Assembly (NCBI GenBank): GCA_959018215.1
Contig: CAUEKL010000135.1
Location: 1-6,534 of the forward strand
DNA from: an uncultured Gemmiger sp.
Lineage (GTDB): Bacteria; Bacillota; Clostridia; Oscillospirales; Ruminococcaceae
DNA: 6,534 nucleotides
Direction: 5' to 3'
Shown: positions 1-6,061 of the stretch, piece after piece
Layout of the letters: every line of letters begins with the position of its first letter
Numbering within the stretch: the first letter of the stretch is position 1
Program-made: the position numbers and the translations under genes
The notes under the pieces: generated by a model
Seen by the model: the letters and a program-made list of their open reading frames with translations, nothing else
Database searches by the model: none
What the model was told of the DNA's origin: nothing

Positions 1-488
1 GCAACCGGGGCCAGCAGGCTGGTGGGGGCGGTGGGGTTGGCGATGACGATGGTCTCCCCCAACCCGTAATAGGCGGTCAGGTCCAGGGTAAAGTCCTCCC
101 GCACCGGCAGGATGTGGGCCGGGACCTTCATCAGCTGGCAGAGCACCGGATAAAAGCTGTAGGTAATATCCGCAAAGGCCAGGGGCGTCTGTTCATCGCA
201 GAAAGCCCGGATGGCCAGCAGCAGGTTTTCGTCGCTGCCGTTGCCGCACAGGATGTGGTCGGCGGGCAGGCCCACCTGCTCGGCGATGGCGGTGCACAGG
301 TCGGCTTCGGTCAGGTCACAGTACAGCCGCAGCCCGGCCACCGTCCCCGCCACGGCTTCGGCCACGGCAGGGGAGGGGGGATAGGGGTTCTCGTTGGCGT
401 TGAGCTTGACCAGATCGGGCATCTTGCGCTGCTCGCCGGGGGTGTAGGGCTCCAGCGCCGCCAGGGTGGGGGTGAAATACCGGCTCAT
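1..488 (-). CDS. hisC: Histidinol-phosphate aminotransferase, N-terminal part (cut by left edge)
   Basis: Cytosolic PLP-dependent fold-type I aminotransferase that converts imidazole-acetol phosphate plus glutamate to histidinol phosphate. The visible 162 codons begin MSRYFTPTLAALEPY and include the substrate-region motif NANENPYPPSP (residues 30-40), the cofactor-phosphate loop GNGSDE (82-87), an aromatic ring-stacking candidate Y110 in the stretch ADITYSFY, and NPTAPTS (151-157), which matches the NPxxPTG/S motif of the family. The PLP-binding lysine lies beyond the edge. HisC proteins are about 350 residues, so somewhat under half is present. The ATG is preceded by AGGAGG with a 7-nt spacer and overlaps the hisD stop as ATGA, so translation is probably coupled. 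Family members usually read Tyr-Pro-Asp near residue 56; here it is Tyr-Cys-Asp. The position inside a his operon makes HisC more likely than another class I/II aminotransferase. Confidence 0.93.
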   Translation of the reverse strand, partial: MSRYFTPTLAALEPYTPGEQRKMPDLVKLNANENPYPPSPAVAEAVAGTVAGLRLYCDLTEADLCTAIAEQVGLPADHILCGNGSDENLLLAIRAFCDEQTPLAFADITYSFYPVLCQLMKVPAHILPVREDFTLDLTAYYGLGETIVIANPTAPTSLLAPV

Positions 489-1771
489 TGGTCCGCCTCC
501 TCATAGCGGATGGTCACGCTCTTGGCGTGGGCGTGCAGGCCCTCCCGCTCCGCAAAATCGGCAATGCGGTCCTTCACGTCCGCCAGGGCATCCCGGGTGT
601 AATAGAGGAAGCTGGATTTCTTGACGAAATCGTCCACGCTCAAAGGGCTGGAGAACCGGGCGGTGCCGGAGGTGGGCAGGGTGTGGTTGGGCCCGGCGAA
701 GTAGTCGCCCAGAGCCTCGGGCACGTTGCGGCCCATGAAGATGCTGCCCGCGTTGCGGATCTGGCCCAGCAGGGCGAAGGGGTCCGCCACGCACAGTTCC
801 AGGTGCTCGGGGGCGATGAGGTTGGCGGCTTCCACCGCCTTGGTCAGGTCGTCGGTGACGATGATCTTGCCGTTGGTGTCGATGCTCTCCCGGGCGATGG
901 CGGCGCGGGGCAGCCGGGGAATCTGCACTTCCAGCTCGGCCTGCACCGCTTTGGCCAGCTCCATGCTGTCGGTGACCAGCACGGCGGTGGCCAGCTTGTC
1001 GTGTTCCGCCTGGCTCAGCAGGTCTGCCGCCACCCACACAGGGTTGCAGCCGCCGTCGGCCAGCACCAGAATCTCCGAAGGCCCGGCGATCATGTCGATG
1101 CCCACCTTGCCGAAGACCTTCCGCTTGGCGGTGGCCACATAGATGTTGCCCGGGCCCACGATCTTGTCCACGGCGGGCACGCTCTCGGTGCCGTAGGCCA
1201 GGGCGGCCACCGCCTGGGCGCCGCCGGACTTGACGATCTTGTCAATGCCCGCCACCGCCGCCGCGGCCAGGATGTTGGGGTTCACCTTGCCGTCCTTGCC
1301 GGCGGGGGTGGTCATGACGATCTCCTTGACACCGGCCACCTTGGCGGGAATCACGTCCATCAGTACGGTGGACGGGTAAGCCGCCGTGCCCCCCGGCACA
1401 TAGACGCCGGCCTTTTCAATGGGGGTGTATTTCTGCCCCAGCACCACGCCGGGGGTATCGTTGATGACAAAGTCCTTGTGGACCTGGTGTTCGTGGAAGG
1501 CCCGGATGTTGGCGGCGGCCATCCGCAGGGTGGTCAGAAAGTCCTCCCCCACAGCGGCGAAGGCTTCGTCGATCTCCTCCTTGGTCACCAGCAGGCTGTC
1601 CAGCGCGGCGCCGTCAAACTTTTTGGCGTAGTCCCGCAGGGCTTCGTCTCCACGGGCCCGCACATCGGCGATGATGCCGTCCACCACGGCCTCCACATCC
1701 GCTTCCGCCCGGATGTCCCGGTTCAGAATTTCCTCCGGCCGCACGGCGTCAAAAGAAAGAATACGGATCAT
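485..1771 (-). CDS. hisD: Histidinol dehydrogenase
   Basis: Zinc- and NAD-dependent cytosolic enzyme that oxidises L-histidinol to L-histidine in two steps, the last reactions of the pathway. The 428 residues match the usual family length. The family signature is visible around residues 204-240 (VGPGNIYVATAKRK, then DMIAGPSEILV). By alignment to known HisD proteins the zinc ligands are Q254 and H257 (LSQAEHD), D356 (GDYFAGPNH) and H415 (GLHAHAKS); the catalytic pair is E322-H323 (APEHLEL), with H363 also conserved. Nothing essential appears missing. The ATG is preceded by AAGGAGG with a 10-nt spacer and overlaps the stop of the upstream hisZ-hisG gene as ATGA; its own stop overlaps the hisC start the same way. 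It is the second gene of the his operon. Confidence 0.98.
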   Translation of the reverse strand: MIRILSFDAVRPEEILNRDIRAEADVEAVVDGIIADVRARGDEALRDYAKKFDGAALDSLLVTKEEIDEAFAAVGEDFLTTLRMAAANIRAFHEHQVHKDFVINDTPGVVLGQKYTPIEKAGVYVPGGTAAYPSTVLMDVIPAKVAGVKEIVMTTPAGKDGKVNPNILAAAAVAGIDKIVKSGGAQAVAALAYGTESVPAVDKIVGPGNIYVATAKRKVFGKVGIDMIAGPSEILVLADGGCNPVWVAADLLSQAEHDKLATAVLVTDSMELAKAVQAELEVQIPRLPRAAIARESIDTNGKIIVTDDLTKAVEAANLIAPEHLELCVADPFALLGQIRNAGSIFMGRNVPEALGDYFAGPNHTLPTSGTARFSSPLSVDDFVKKSSFLYYTRDALADVKDRIADFAEREGLHAHAKSVTIRYEEADQ

Positions 1772-3336
1772 ACTTTCAGTGCCTCCTTCATTTTGGCCAG
1801 CAGCTCGGTCAGCTGGCGATACTTGAACTGGTAGCTGGCGCGGTTGGCGATGAACCGCGCGCTGATGGGCATGAACTCCTCCAGCACGGCCAGATTGTTC
1901 TCCCGCAAGGTGGTACCAGTCTCCACAATGTCCACGATCACGTCGGACAGGCCCAGGATGGGGGCCAGCTCGATGGAGCCGTTGAGCTTGATGATGTCGA
2001 TATCCCGGCCCAGGGCTTCATAGTGTTCCCGGGCAATGGAAACAAACTTGGTGGCCACCCGCAAAGCGCGGCTCTCGTCGTCCACAAAATCCTTGGGACC
2101 GGCCACGCACATCCGGCATTTGCCCATGCCGGTGTCCATGAGCTCGTACACATCGGCGCCGGACTCGGCCAGGATGTCCTTGCCCACAATGCCGATGTCT
2201 GCGGCCCCGTGCTCCACATAGATGGCTACGTCGCTGGGCTTGACCAGGAAATACCGCACTTTGGCTTCGGGGTTCTCCACCACCAGCTTGCGGGTCTCGT
2301 TGTAATCCTCGTCGCAGCCGTACCCGGCCTTGGCCAGCAGGCCGTAGGCCTTGTCTCCCAGGCGGCCCTTGGGCAGGGCGATGTTCAGCCAGGTGTCCGG
2401 CTCCGCCTGGGCGCTGGGAGTCAGCCGTTCCAGCTCGTCCAGATACAGGGCAAATCCCAAGGCGCAGGCCCCGGGGGTGAAGCGCTGGGCCAACAGGTCG
2501 TACCGGCCGCCCTTCAGCACCGCCCGGGCGGCCCCGGCGGCGTAGCCGGTGAACACCAGACCGTTGTAATATTCCATGTCTCCGGCCAGGCTCAGGTCCA
2601 GCCGCACGGTGGCGGCGTCGGCGCCAAGACCCTGGTACAGTGCTTCCAGCTCGTCCAGGGCGGCGCTCTGGACATCGCTGCGGCAGCGGGCCCGGGCCTG
2701 GGCCAGGGCGGTATCAAAGGGCCCGTGCAGGCTCAGCAGGTCGCACAGGGCATTGGCGCCCTCCTCGTCCAGCCCGGCAGAAAGGGCTGCCCGGCGCAGT
2801 TCGTGGGCGTTTTTGTCCCGCAGCAGTTCCAGCAGCCGAGGCCGGGCGGCGGCATCCACCCCCAGGGCATCCAGCAGCCCGGTGAGGTAGCCCATGTGGC
2901 TCACTTCCAGGAAGGTCCGGGTGCCCAGGCTGGCCAGACTGTCCACGGCCAGCCGTACCACCTCCGCCTGCCGGGCGGCGTCCACCGCGCCGATGCACTC
3001 CAGCCCCATCTGGCTGATCTCCGCAAAGGTGTGGCTTTCCCGGCTGGGGCGGCAGACCTGCTCGGTGTAATAGTACCGCTTGCACTCGCCGGGGGCGGGC
3101 TGGGCGTTCTTGGCAATGGAGAGGGTCACATCCGGGCGGATGGCCCGCAGTTTGCCGTCCAGGTCGGTGAAGGTGATGACCTGGGCGTCGGACAGAAACT
3201 TCTGGTTCTGCTGATACAGGGAATACTCCTCAAACCGGGCGCAGCGGAATTTGCGGTACCCGGCCTGTTCATACAGCGCCCGCAGCTGCAGGGTGCAGCG
3301 CTCGGCCGGGGAAAAACGAGTCAAATCCAGTTCCAT
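1768..3336 (-). CDS. hisZG: HisZ-HisG fusion: ATP phosphoribosyltransferase regulatory and catalytic subunits in one chain
   Basis: This 522-residue protein should catalyse the committed step of histidine synthesis (ATP + PRPP to phosphoribosyl-ATP) and carry its own regulatory subunit. Residues 1 to about 305 are a HisZ-type, class II aminoacyl-tRNA-synthetase-like domain: motif-2 region with RAIRPDVTLSIAKNA (64-78) and EISQMGLECIG (106-116), then EYYNGLVF (255-262) and a motif-3 region GGRYD...GFALYLDEL (276-302). The HisRS-specific RGLDYY motif reads AGDMEYY, and there is no anticodon-binding domain, so HisRS is unlikely. After a short Ala/Glu/Pro linker (about 305-315), residues 316-522 are short-form HisG: LNIALPKGR (317-325), KPSDVAIYVEHG (366-377) and the PRPP loop ETGTTL (472-477) inside a full match to the HisG signature (456-477). 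The frame is continuous and no ATG, GTG or TTG is seen in the linker. I chose this ATG because TGAGGT lies 8 nt before it; a start 27 bp further upstream lacks this support. Gene symbol is descriptive. Confidence 0.95.
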   Translation of the reverse strand: MELDLTRFSPAERCTLQLRALYEQAGYRKFRCARFEEYSLYQQNQKFLSDAQVITFTDLDGKLRAIRPDVTLSIAKNAQPAPGECKRYYYTEQVCRPSRESHTFAEISQMGLECIGAVDAARQAEVVRLAVDSLASLGTRTFLEVSHMGYLTGLLDALGVDAAARPRLLELLRDKNAHELRRAALSAGLDEEGANALCDLLSLHGPFDTALAQARARCRSDVQSAALDELEALYQGLGADAATVRLDLSLAGDMEYYNGLVFTGYAAGAARAVLKGGRYDLLAQRFTPGACALGFALYLDELERLTPSAQAEPDTWLNIALPKGRLGDKAYGLLAKAGYGCDEDYNETRKLVVENPEAKVRYFLVKPSDVAIYVEHGAADIGIVGKDILAESGADVYELMDTGMGKCRMCVAGPKDFVDDESRALRVATKFVSIAREHYEALGRDIDIIKLNGSIELAPILGLSDVIVDIVETGTTLRENNLAVLEEFMPISARFIANRASYQFKYRQLTELLAKMKEALKV

Positions 3337-3344
3337 ACAACGAT

Positions 3345-3350
3345 ACCTCA
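3345..3350 (-). promoter_or_regulatory. Ribosome binding site deciding the hisZ-hisG start
   Basis: TGAGGT on the minus strand ends 8 nt before the ATG at 3336. It falls inside the longer possible reading frame that begins at 3363, so it favours the shorter 522-residue product starting MELDLTRF. Confidence 0.75.
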
Positions 3351-3355
3351 CACAT

Positions 3356-3370
3356 CCATGCAAAACATGG
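3356..3370. repeat. Perfect inverted repeat at the his transcription start (possible operator)
   Basis: CCATG-caaaa-CATGG: 5-bp perfect arms around a 5-base centre. It covers the predicted +1 (about 3368) and lies just after the -10 box, a place where a bound repressor would block initiation. As RNA it would be only a weak hairpin. That it is an operator is inference; no regulator gene is in the window. Confidence 0.4.
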
Positions 3371-3374
3371 TCTT

Positions 3375-3403
3375 ATTATACTTTAGCGGATTAAAGATGT
3401 AAA
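3375..3403 (-). promoter_or_regulatory. Sigma-A type promoter of the his operon
   Basis: On the minus strand, -35 TTTACA (3398-3403, one mismatch to TTGACA), an exact 17-bp spacer, and -10 TATAAT (3375-3380, perfect). The predicted start near 3368 gives a leader of about 30 nt before the hisZ-hisG ATG. The local AT-rich stretch stands out from the GC-rich surroundings. Confidence 0.88.
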
Positions 3404-3409
3404 GAGCGG

Positions 3410-3425
3410 CCCGGCAGGGGCCGGG
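3410..3425. repeat. GC hairpin just upstream of the his -35 box
   Basis: CCCGGC-aggg-GCCGGG: perfect 6-bp arms with a 4-base loop. On the minus strand it lies between the terminator at 3431-3490 and the his promoter. It is not followed by a proper T tract (next bases are CCGCTCTTT), so it is at best a secondary, weak transcription stop or an incidental GC palindrome. Confidence 0.45.
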
Positions 3426-3430
3426 AATAC

Positions 3431-3490
3431 AAAAGCAGGCGCAGATTCCCCGTCCGGCATGTTTGCACAAACGGAAAAAATGCGCCTGCT
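3431..3490 (-). terminator. Stem-loop terminator after the small membrane protein gene
   Basis: Perfect 10-bp arms AGCAGGCGCA / TGCGCCTGCT (3481-3490 and 3434-3443) enclose a 37-base loop and are followed on the minus strand by TTTTG. The stem begins 21 nt after the stop codon of the preceding gene. The loop holds a small nested hairpin (GTTT/AAAC with a 4-base loop, 3461-3472), extended by TCCG/CGGA. The T tract is short and the loop long, so efficiency is uncertain, but position and arm length support a rho-independent terminator separating this gene from the his operon. Confidence 0.72.
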
Positions 3491-3511
3491 GAAAGGTTCG
3501 CAGCTGTTGAT

Positions 3512-3865
3512 TCAGCCCTGGCAGCCCATCTCGTCCCAGTCGGCAAAATCCTCGGCCTTGGCAATGGCGGTGGGGTCGAGTTTGCCGTCCACAGTGGGAA
3601 CGGGGTCGGTGTGGTCCTGCACGGGGTTGGGGTTGGGCGAGCTGTTGTCCGGCACCGGGATATACACCTCGGCGCTTGCGCTGGCCGGGGGTTCCGCGGT
3701 TTCAGGCGCGTCGGTTACGGGCTCGGCGGCATCGTCATCCAATGCCTCCGGGCCCAAAATATGCTCGTGCTCGCTGTTTTCGGAATACCGCTGGGCCAGC
3801 AGGGTGGCTGCGCAGCCCAGGGCCGCACCGGCCAGAACCGGCAGCAGATGACGGAAAAATGCCAT
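3512..3865 (-). CDS. Small single-pass membrane-anchored or secreted protein of unknown function
   Basis: I do not recognise a family. The 117 residues begin MAFFRHLLPV and have one hydrophobic segment (about 7-24), preceded by Arg and His and followed by QRYSEN, as in an N-terminal membrane anchor or uncleaved signal. The rest (about 28-117) is low-complexity and acidic: Asp/Glu, Ala, Pro and Asn-Pro repeats (SSPNPNPVQD), ending in an acidic tail with KAEDFADWDEM. This looks like a flexible, probably extracellular linker. Cys18 lies in the context AALGC, a poor lipobox because -3 is Ala. There are only two cysteines (18 and 115). The ATG has AGAGGG 8 nt upstream (3874-3879). The gene has its own promoter and a terminator after it, so it appears monocistronic, although read-through from the kinase gene is possible. 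Codon use resembles the neighbours. The coding call rests on start, RBS, flanking signals and the plausible anchor. Confidence 0.8.
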   Translation of the reverse strand: MAFFRHLLPVLAGAALGCAATLLAQRYSENSEHEHILGPEALDDDAAEPVTDAPETAEPPASASAEVYIPVPDNSSPNPNPVQDHTDPVPTVDGKLDPTAIAKAEDFADWDEMGCQG

Positions 3866-3889
3866 ACGATTGTCCCTCTTTCCCTACAT

Positions 3890-3907
3890 CCGGCCCCAAG
3901 CGGCCGG
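3890..3907. repeat. GC hairpin in the leader of the small membrane protein gene
   Basis: CCGGCC-ccaagc-GGCCGG: perfect 6-bp arms with a 6-base loop. It lies between the predicted transcription start (about 3913) and the ribosome binding site (3874-3879), 10 bases before the latter. It could stabilise the 5' end of the mRNA; it does not itself cover the ribosome binding site. Function is inference. Confidence 0.5.
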
Positions 3908-3919
3908 GAATTTGTGGAT

Positions 3920-3948
3920 AGTATACCACCATTTAATCCGGAATACAA
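3920..3948 (-). promoter_or_regulatory. Extended -10 promoter for the small membrane protein gene
   Basis: On the minus strand, -10 TATACT (3920-3925, one mismatch) is preceded by the extended motif TGG, and a weak -35 TTGTAT (3943-3948) sits at exactly 17 bp. The predicted start near 3913 gives a leader of about 47 nt. It lies in the 109-bp gap after the kinase gene, where no strong terminator is visible (only a 3-bp GCC/GGC hairpin near 3960-3970). Confidence 0.7.
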
Positions 3949-3974
3949 GTTTTTTTGTGCCGAAAAAGGCTGTA

Positions 3975-5384
3975 TCAGGCCCTCCGGGGCGTGGTGAGCA
4001 GCCCCTGCGGCAGCCGCAGCCGGGCCCGGGCGCCGGTGGGGGTGTTGTCCAGCAGCAGCTCTCCCCCATGGGCGGCGGCCACCTGGCGGGCCATGTACAG
4101 CCCCAGTCCCTGGTGGGCGTCGTGGCGGGCGGCATCGCCGGTGTACAAAAGACGTCCTGCCTTGTGCAGGGCTTCGGGGGAAAAGCCGGGCCCGGTGTCC
4201 TCCACACTCAGCACCACAAATCCCGGCTCCTGCCCGGCCGTCAGGGTCACGGTGCCCCCGGCGGGGGTCAGGCGGGCGGCGTTGTCCAACAGGTTATCCA
4301 GCGCCCGGGCCAGCCGGTGGGGCTGGATGTCCAGAACGGCCCCGGCGGGCAGGCCGTTCACCAGCCGGAACTGCAGCCCCGCCGCCCCGCACAGGGCCCG
4401 GCCGGTCTTTTCCCGCCGGGCCAGGAAGTCCGCCGCGTCCATCTTCTGCCGGGGTTCGTTGGCCGCAGCACCCGGGGCTGCCACCGCCCGCAGGTCGGCC
4501 AGATAGCGGGCGGCAGTCTCGCAACCCTGCTGTACCGCTGCCACACTGTCCGCCGCCCGGGGCGGCAGGCCCTCCTCCGCCAGCAGGTCGGCGTGGCCTG
4601 CAATGACGGTCAGGGGCGTTTTCAGGTCGTGGCTCAAAGCGGCGATCTGCTCCGCCCGCTGCTGTTCGGCTTCCCACTGGTCCTGCAGGCTCCGGGCCAG
4701 ATGTTCCCGCAGCCCCTGCATGGTGGTGAGGGCCTGGTCCAGCTCCCGGATGCGGGTACGCCCGGAATCGTGTTCCGAAAGGTCTCCCGCCGTCAGCCGG
4801 GCGCAGACCTCCTGCAACCGGGCGGTGCCGGCCGCCAGGCGCCGGGCGGTGCGGCGGGTGGTCCCCCAGATCAGCAGTACGGTCAACACCACCAGCAACA
4901 GCAGGTAGCAGGTCTGGAAGTCCGGCAGTTTCTGCCGCAGTCCGGCATCGGCATAGGGGACGGTATAATCGTATTGCAGCAGGCACACCGACCCGTCCGC
5001 CAGAGTCGCCGACAGATGATATTGGGTGTAGCCAAGATTGCCGGACCCGCCCATCCAGGCGTTCAGCGCCTTGTCCAGCTGCCAGTCATTCATGTTGGTG
5101 GCCAGCACAGCCGGGGAACCGGGGGCAGGGAAGAGGACATACCGGCATAAGGGGTCCAGCCGGGAGGCATCAAAGGTATCGGCGGTCATGGCGGGCAGAA
5201 TCTCATCCGCGGCCCGGCGGCTGACCTCGGCGGCGGAGGAGGCGGGCAGGAGGAATCCCGTGTTCAGTAAGATGCCGAAAAACAGCCACCAGACCAGAAA
5301 CAGCCCCGCGCACAGGGCCATAGTGGACAGCAGATAGCGCAGCAGCAGCCCCCGCAGGCTGAGCGCGGCTTTTGTGTGTTTCAT
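3975..5384 (-). CDS. Membrane sensor histidine kinase (HisKA/HATPase_c)
   Basis: Sensor of a two-component pair: it should autophosphorylate on histidine and pass the phosphate to the regulator encoded just upstream. Of 469 residues, 12-45 form the first membrane segment(s), about 46-155 an extracytoplasmic sensing region, and 157-174 the second membrane segment. A HAMP-like stretch follows (175-225, including LTAGDLSEH), then the H-box ALSHDLKTPLTVI with H252, N-box ALDNLLDNA (N364, N368), G1 VEDTGPGF (D396) and G2 GLGLYMAR (426-433). All catalytic boxes are intact. The sensing region resembles nothing I can name, so the signal is unknown. The ATG overlaps the regulator stop as ATGA, with AGAGGAG immediately upstream; the longer frame starting at 5417 would intrude into the regulator gene and has less support. 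The closing residues after 455 are ordinary for the ATPase domain. Confidence 0.95.
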   Translation of the reverse strand: MKHTKAALSLRGLLLRYLLSTMALCAGLFLVWWLFFGILLNTGFLLPASSAAEVSRRAADEILPAMTADTFDASRLDPLCRYVLFPAPGSPAVLATNMNDWQLDKALNAWMGGSGNLGYTQYHLSATLADGSVCLLQYDYTVPYADAGLRQKLPDFQTCYLLLLVVLTVLLIWGTTRRTARRLAAGTARLQEVCARLTAGDLSEHDSGRTRIRELDQALTTMQGLREHLARSLQDQWEAEQQRAEQIAALSHDLKTPLTVIAGHADLLAEEGLPPRAADSVAAVQQGCETAARYLADLRAVAAPGAAANEPRQKMDAADFLARREKTGRALCGAAGLQFRLVNGLPAGAVLDIQPHRLARALDNLLDNAARLTPAGGTVTLTAGQEPGFVVLSVEDTGPGFSPEALHKAGRLLYTGDAARHDAHQGLGLYMARQVAAAHGGELLLDNTPTGARARLRLPQGLLTTPRRA

Positions 5385-6061
5385 AACTCCTCTTTCCACC
5401 GGTAGCCGATGCCCCACACCGTCTCGATGGGATCGGCGTCAGGCAGGGCCGCCCGGATCTTGGCCCGGATGTTCTTGATGTGCTCGGTGACCGCCCGCTC
5501 GTCGGCGGTGCCGTCGTATCCGAACACCGCCTCATACAGTTGTTCCTTGGAGAAGGTCCGTCCCGGATGCAGAGCCAGCTGCTCGCACAGGGCGTACTCT
5601 GCCCGGGTCAGACGCAGGGGCGTCCCATCCGCATACAGCAATTTTGCCCCCATGTCCAACGCAAAGGGCCCCCGCAGCAGCCGGCCGGCGGGGTGGGGGT
5701 CCCGCTGCTGGCGGCGCAGATGGGCGTTCACCCGGGCCCGCAGTTCCGCCACCCGGAAGGGCTTGCGCAGGTAATCGTCCCCGCCGGCGGCCAGTCCCTT
5801 GAGCACGTCCTCCTCCCCGTCCTTGGCGGTCAGGAACAGGATGGGCGCCCCGGTCAGGTCCCGGATGCGGCGGCAGAGCGCCACCCCGTCCTCCCCGGGC
5901 ATCATCACATCCAGCAAAAGACAGTCCGCCCACCGGCAGAGTTCGGGGGTCACCTGAGCCCCGGCGGTACACAGGCGCACCTGGTGCCCGTCCCGTTCGA
6001 GAGCCGTCTGCAGCAAAGCGCCGATGGCCTTGTCGTCGTCCACAGCCAGGATATGTGCCAT
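5381..6061 (-). CDS. OmpR/PhoB-family DNA-binding response regulator
   Basis: Cytoplasmic partner of the downstream kinase. Of 226 residues, about 1-118 form the receiver domain: acidic pocket D8-D10 (ILAVDDDKAIG), phosphoacceptor D51 (LLLDVMMPGEDG), T78 (ILFLTAK) and K100 (DDYLRKPF). A linker is followed by a winged-helix domain at about 128-224, with LTRAEYALCEQLALHPGRTF (150-169, 20 residues), recognition-helix region ERAVTEHIKNIRAKI and wing WGIGYRW. All key phosphorylation residues are present. I chose the ATG at 6061 because MAHILAVDD begins the receiver strand directly; the longer frame up to 6214 overlaps the TraX-family gene by about 150 bp and adds no domain. Start and TraX stop share one base (TGATG), which suggests coupled translation. 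Target genes are unknown; self-regulation of this operon is a common arrangement. Confidence 0.95.
   Translation of the reverse strand: MAHILAVDDDKAIGALLQTALERDGHQVRLCTAGAQVTPELCRWADCLLLDVMMPGEDGVALCRRIRDLTGAPILFLTAKDGEEDVLKGLAAGGDDYLRKPFRVAELRARVNAHLRRQQRDPHPAGRLLRGPFALDMGAKLLYADGTPLRLTRAEYALCEQLALHPGRTFSKEQLYEAVFGYDGTADERAVTEHIKNIRAKIRAALPDADPIETVWGIGYRWKEEL

Noticed and set aside
488..1834. 448-codon open frame on the plus strand
   Set aside because: It is antisense to hisD, with His/Gly/Gln-rich composition and no domain; a codon-bias shadow.
1768..3336. Histidyl-tRNA synthetase as an alternative for the N-terminal half
   Set aside because: The HisRS-specific RGLDYY motif is altered, the anticodon-binding domain is absent, and the fusion to HisG and the his operon context point to HisZ.
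3337..3363. Nine-residue N-terminal extension of the HisZ-HisG protein
   Set aside because: The RBS TGAGGT is inside this extension at proper distance from the later ATG, and the extension start lies about 5 nt after the predicted transcription start, leaving no room for a ribosome site.
2023..3402. 459-codon open frame on the plus strand
   Set aside because: It lies wholly antisense to the well-supported hisZ-hisG gene, is low-complexity (Gly/Gln/Val-rich) without recognisable motifs, and is the expected by-product of GC-rich codon usage on the other strand.
3809..3817. Possible lipobox (AALGC) in the small membrane protein
   Set aside because: The -3 position is Ala and -2 is Leu, unlike the usual L-[AS]-[GA]-C order; a plain membrane anchor is the safer reading.
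3870..5150. 426-codon open frame on the plus strand
   Set aside because: It is antisense to the histidine kinase, Gly/Pro/Gln-rich, with no motif and no convincing start signal.
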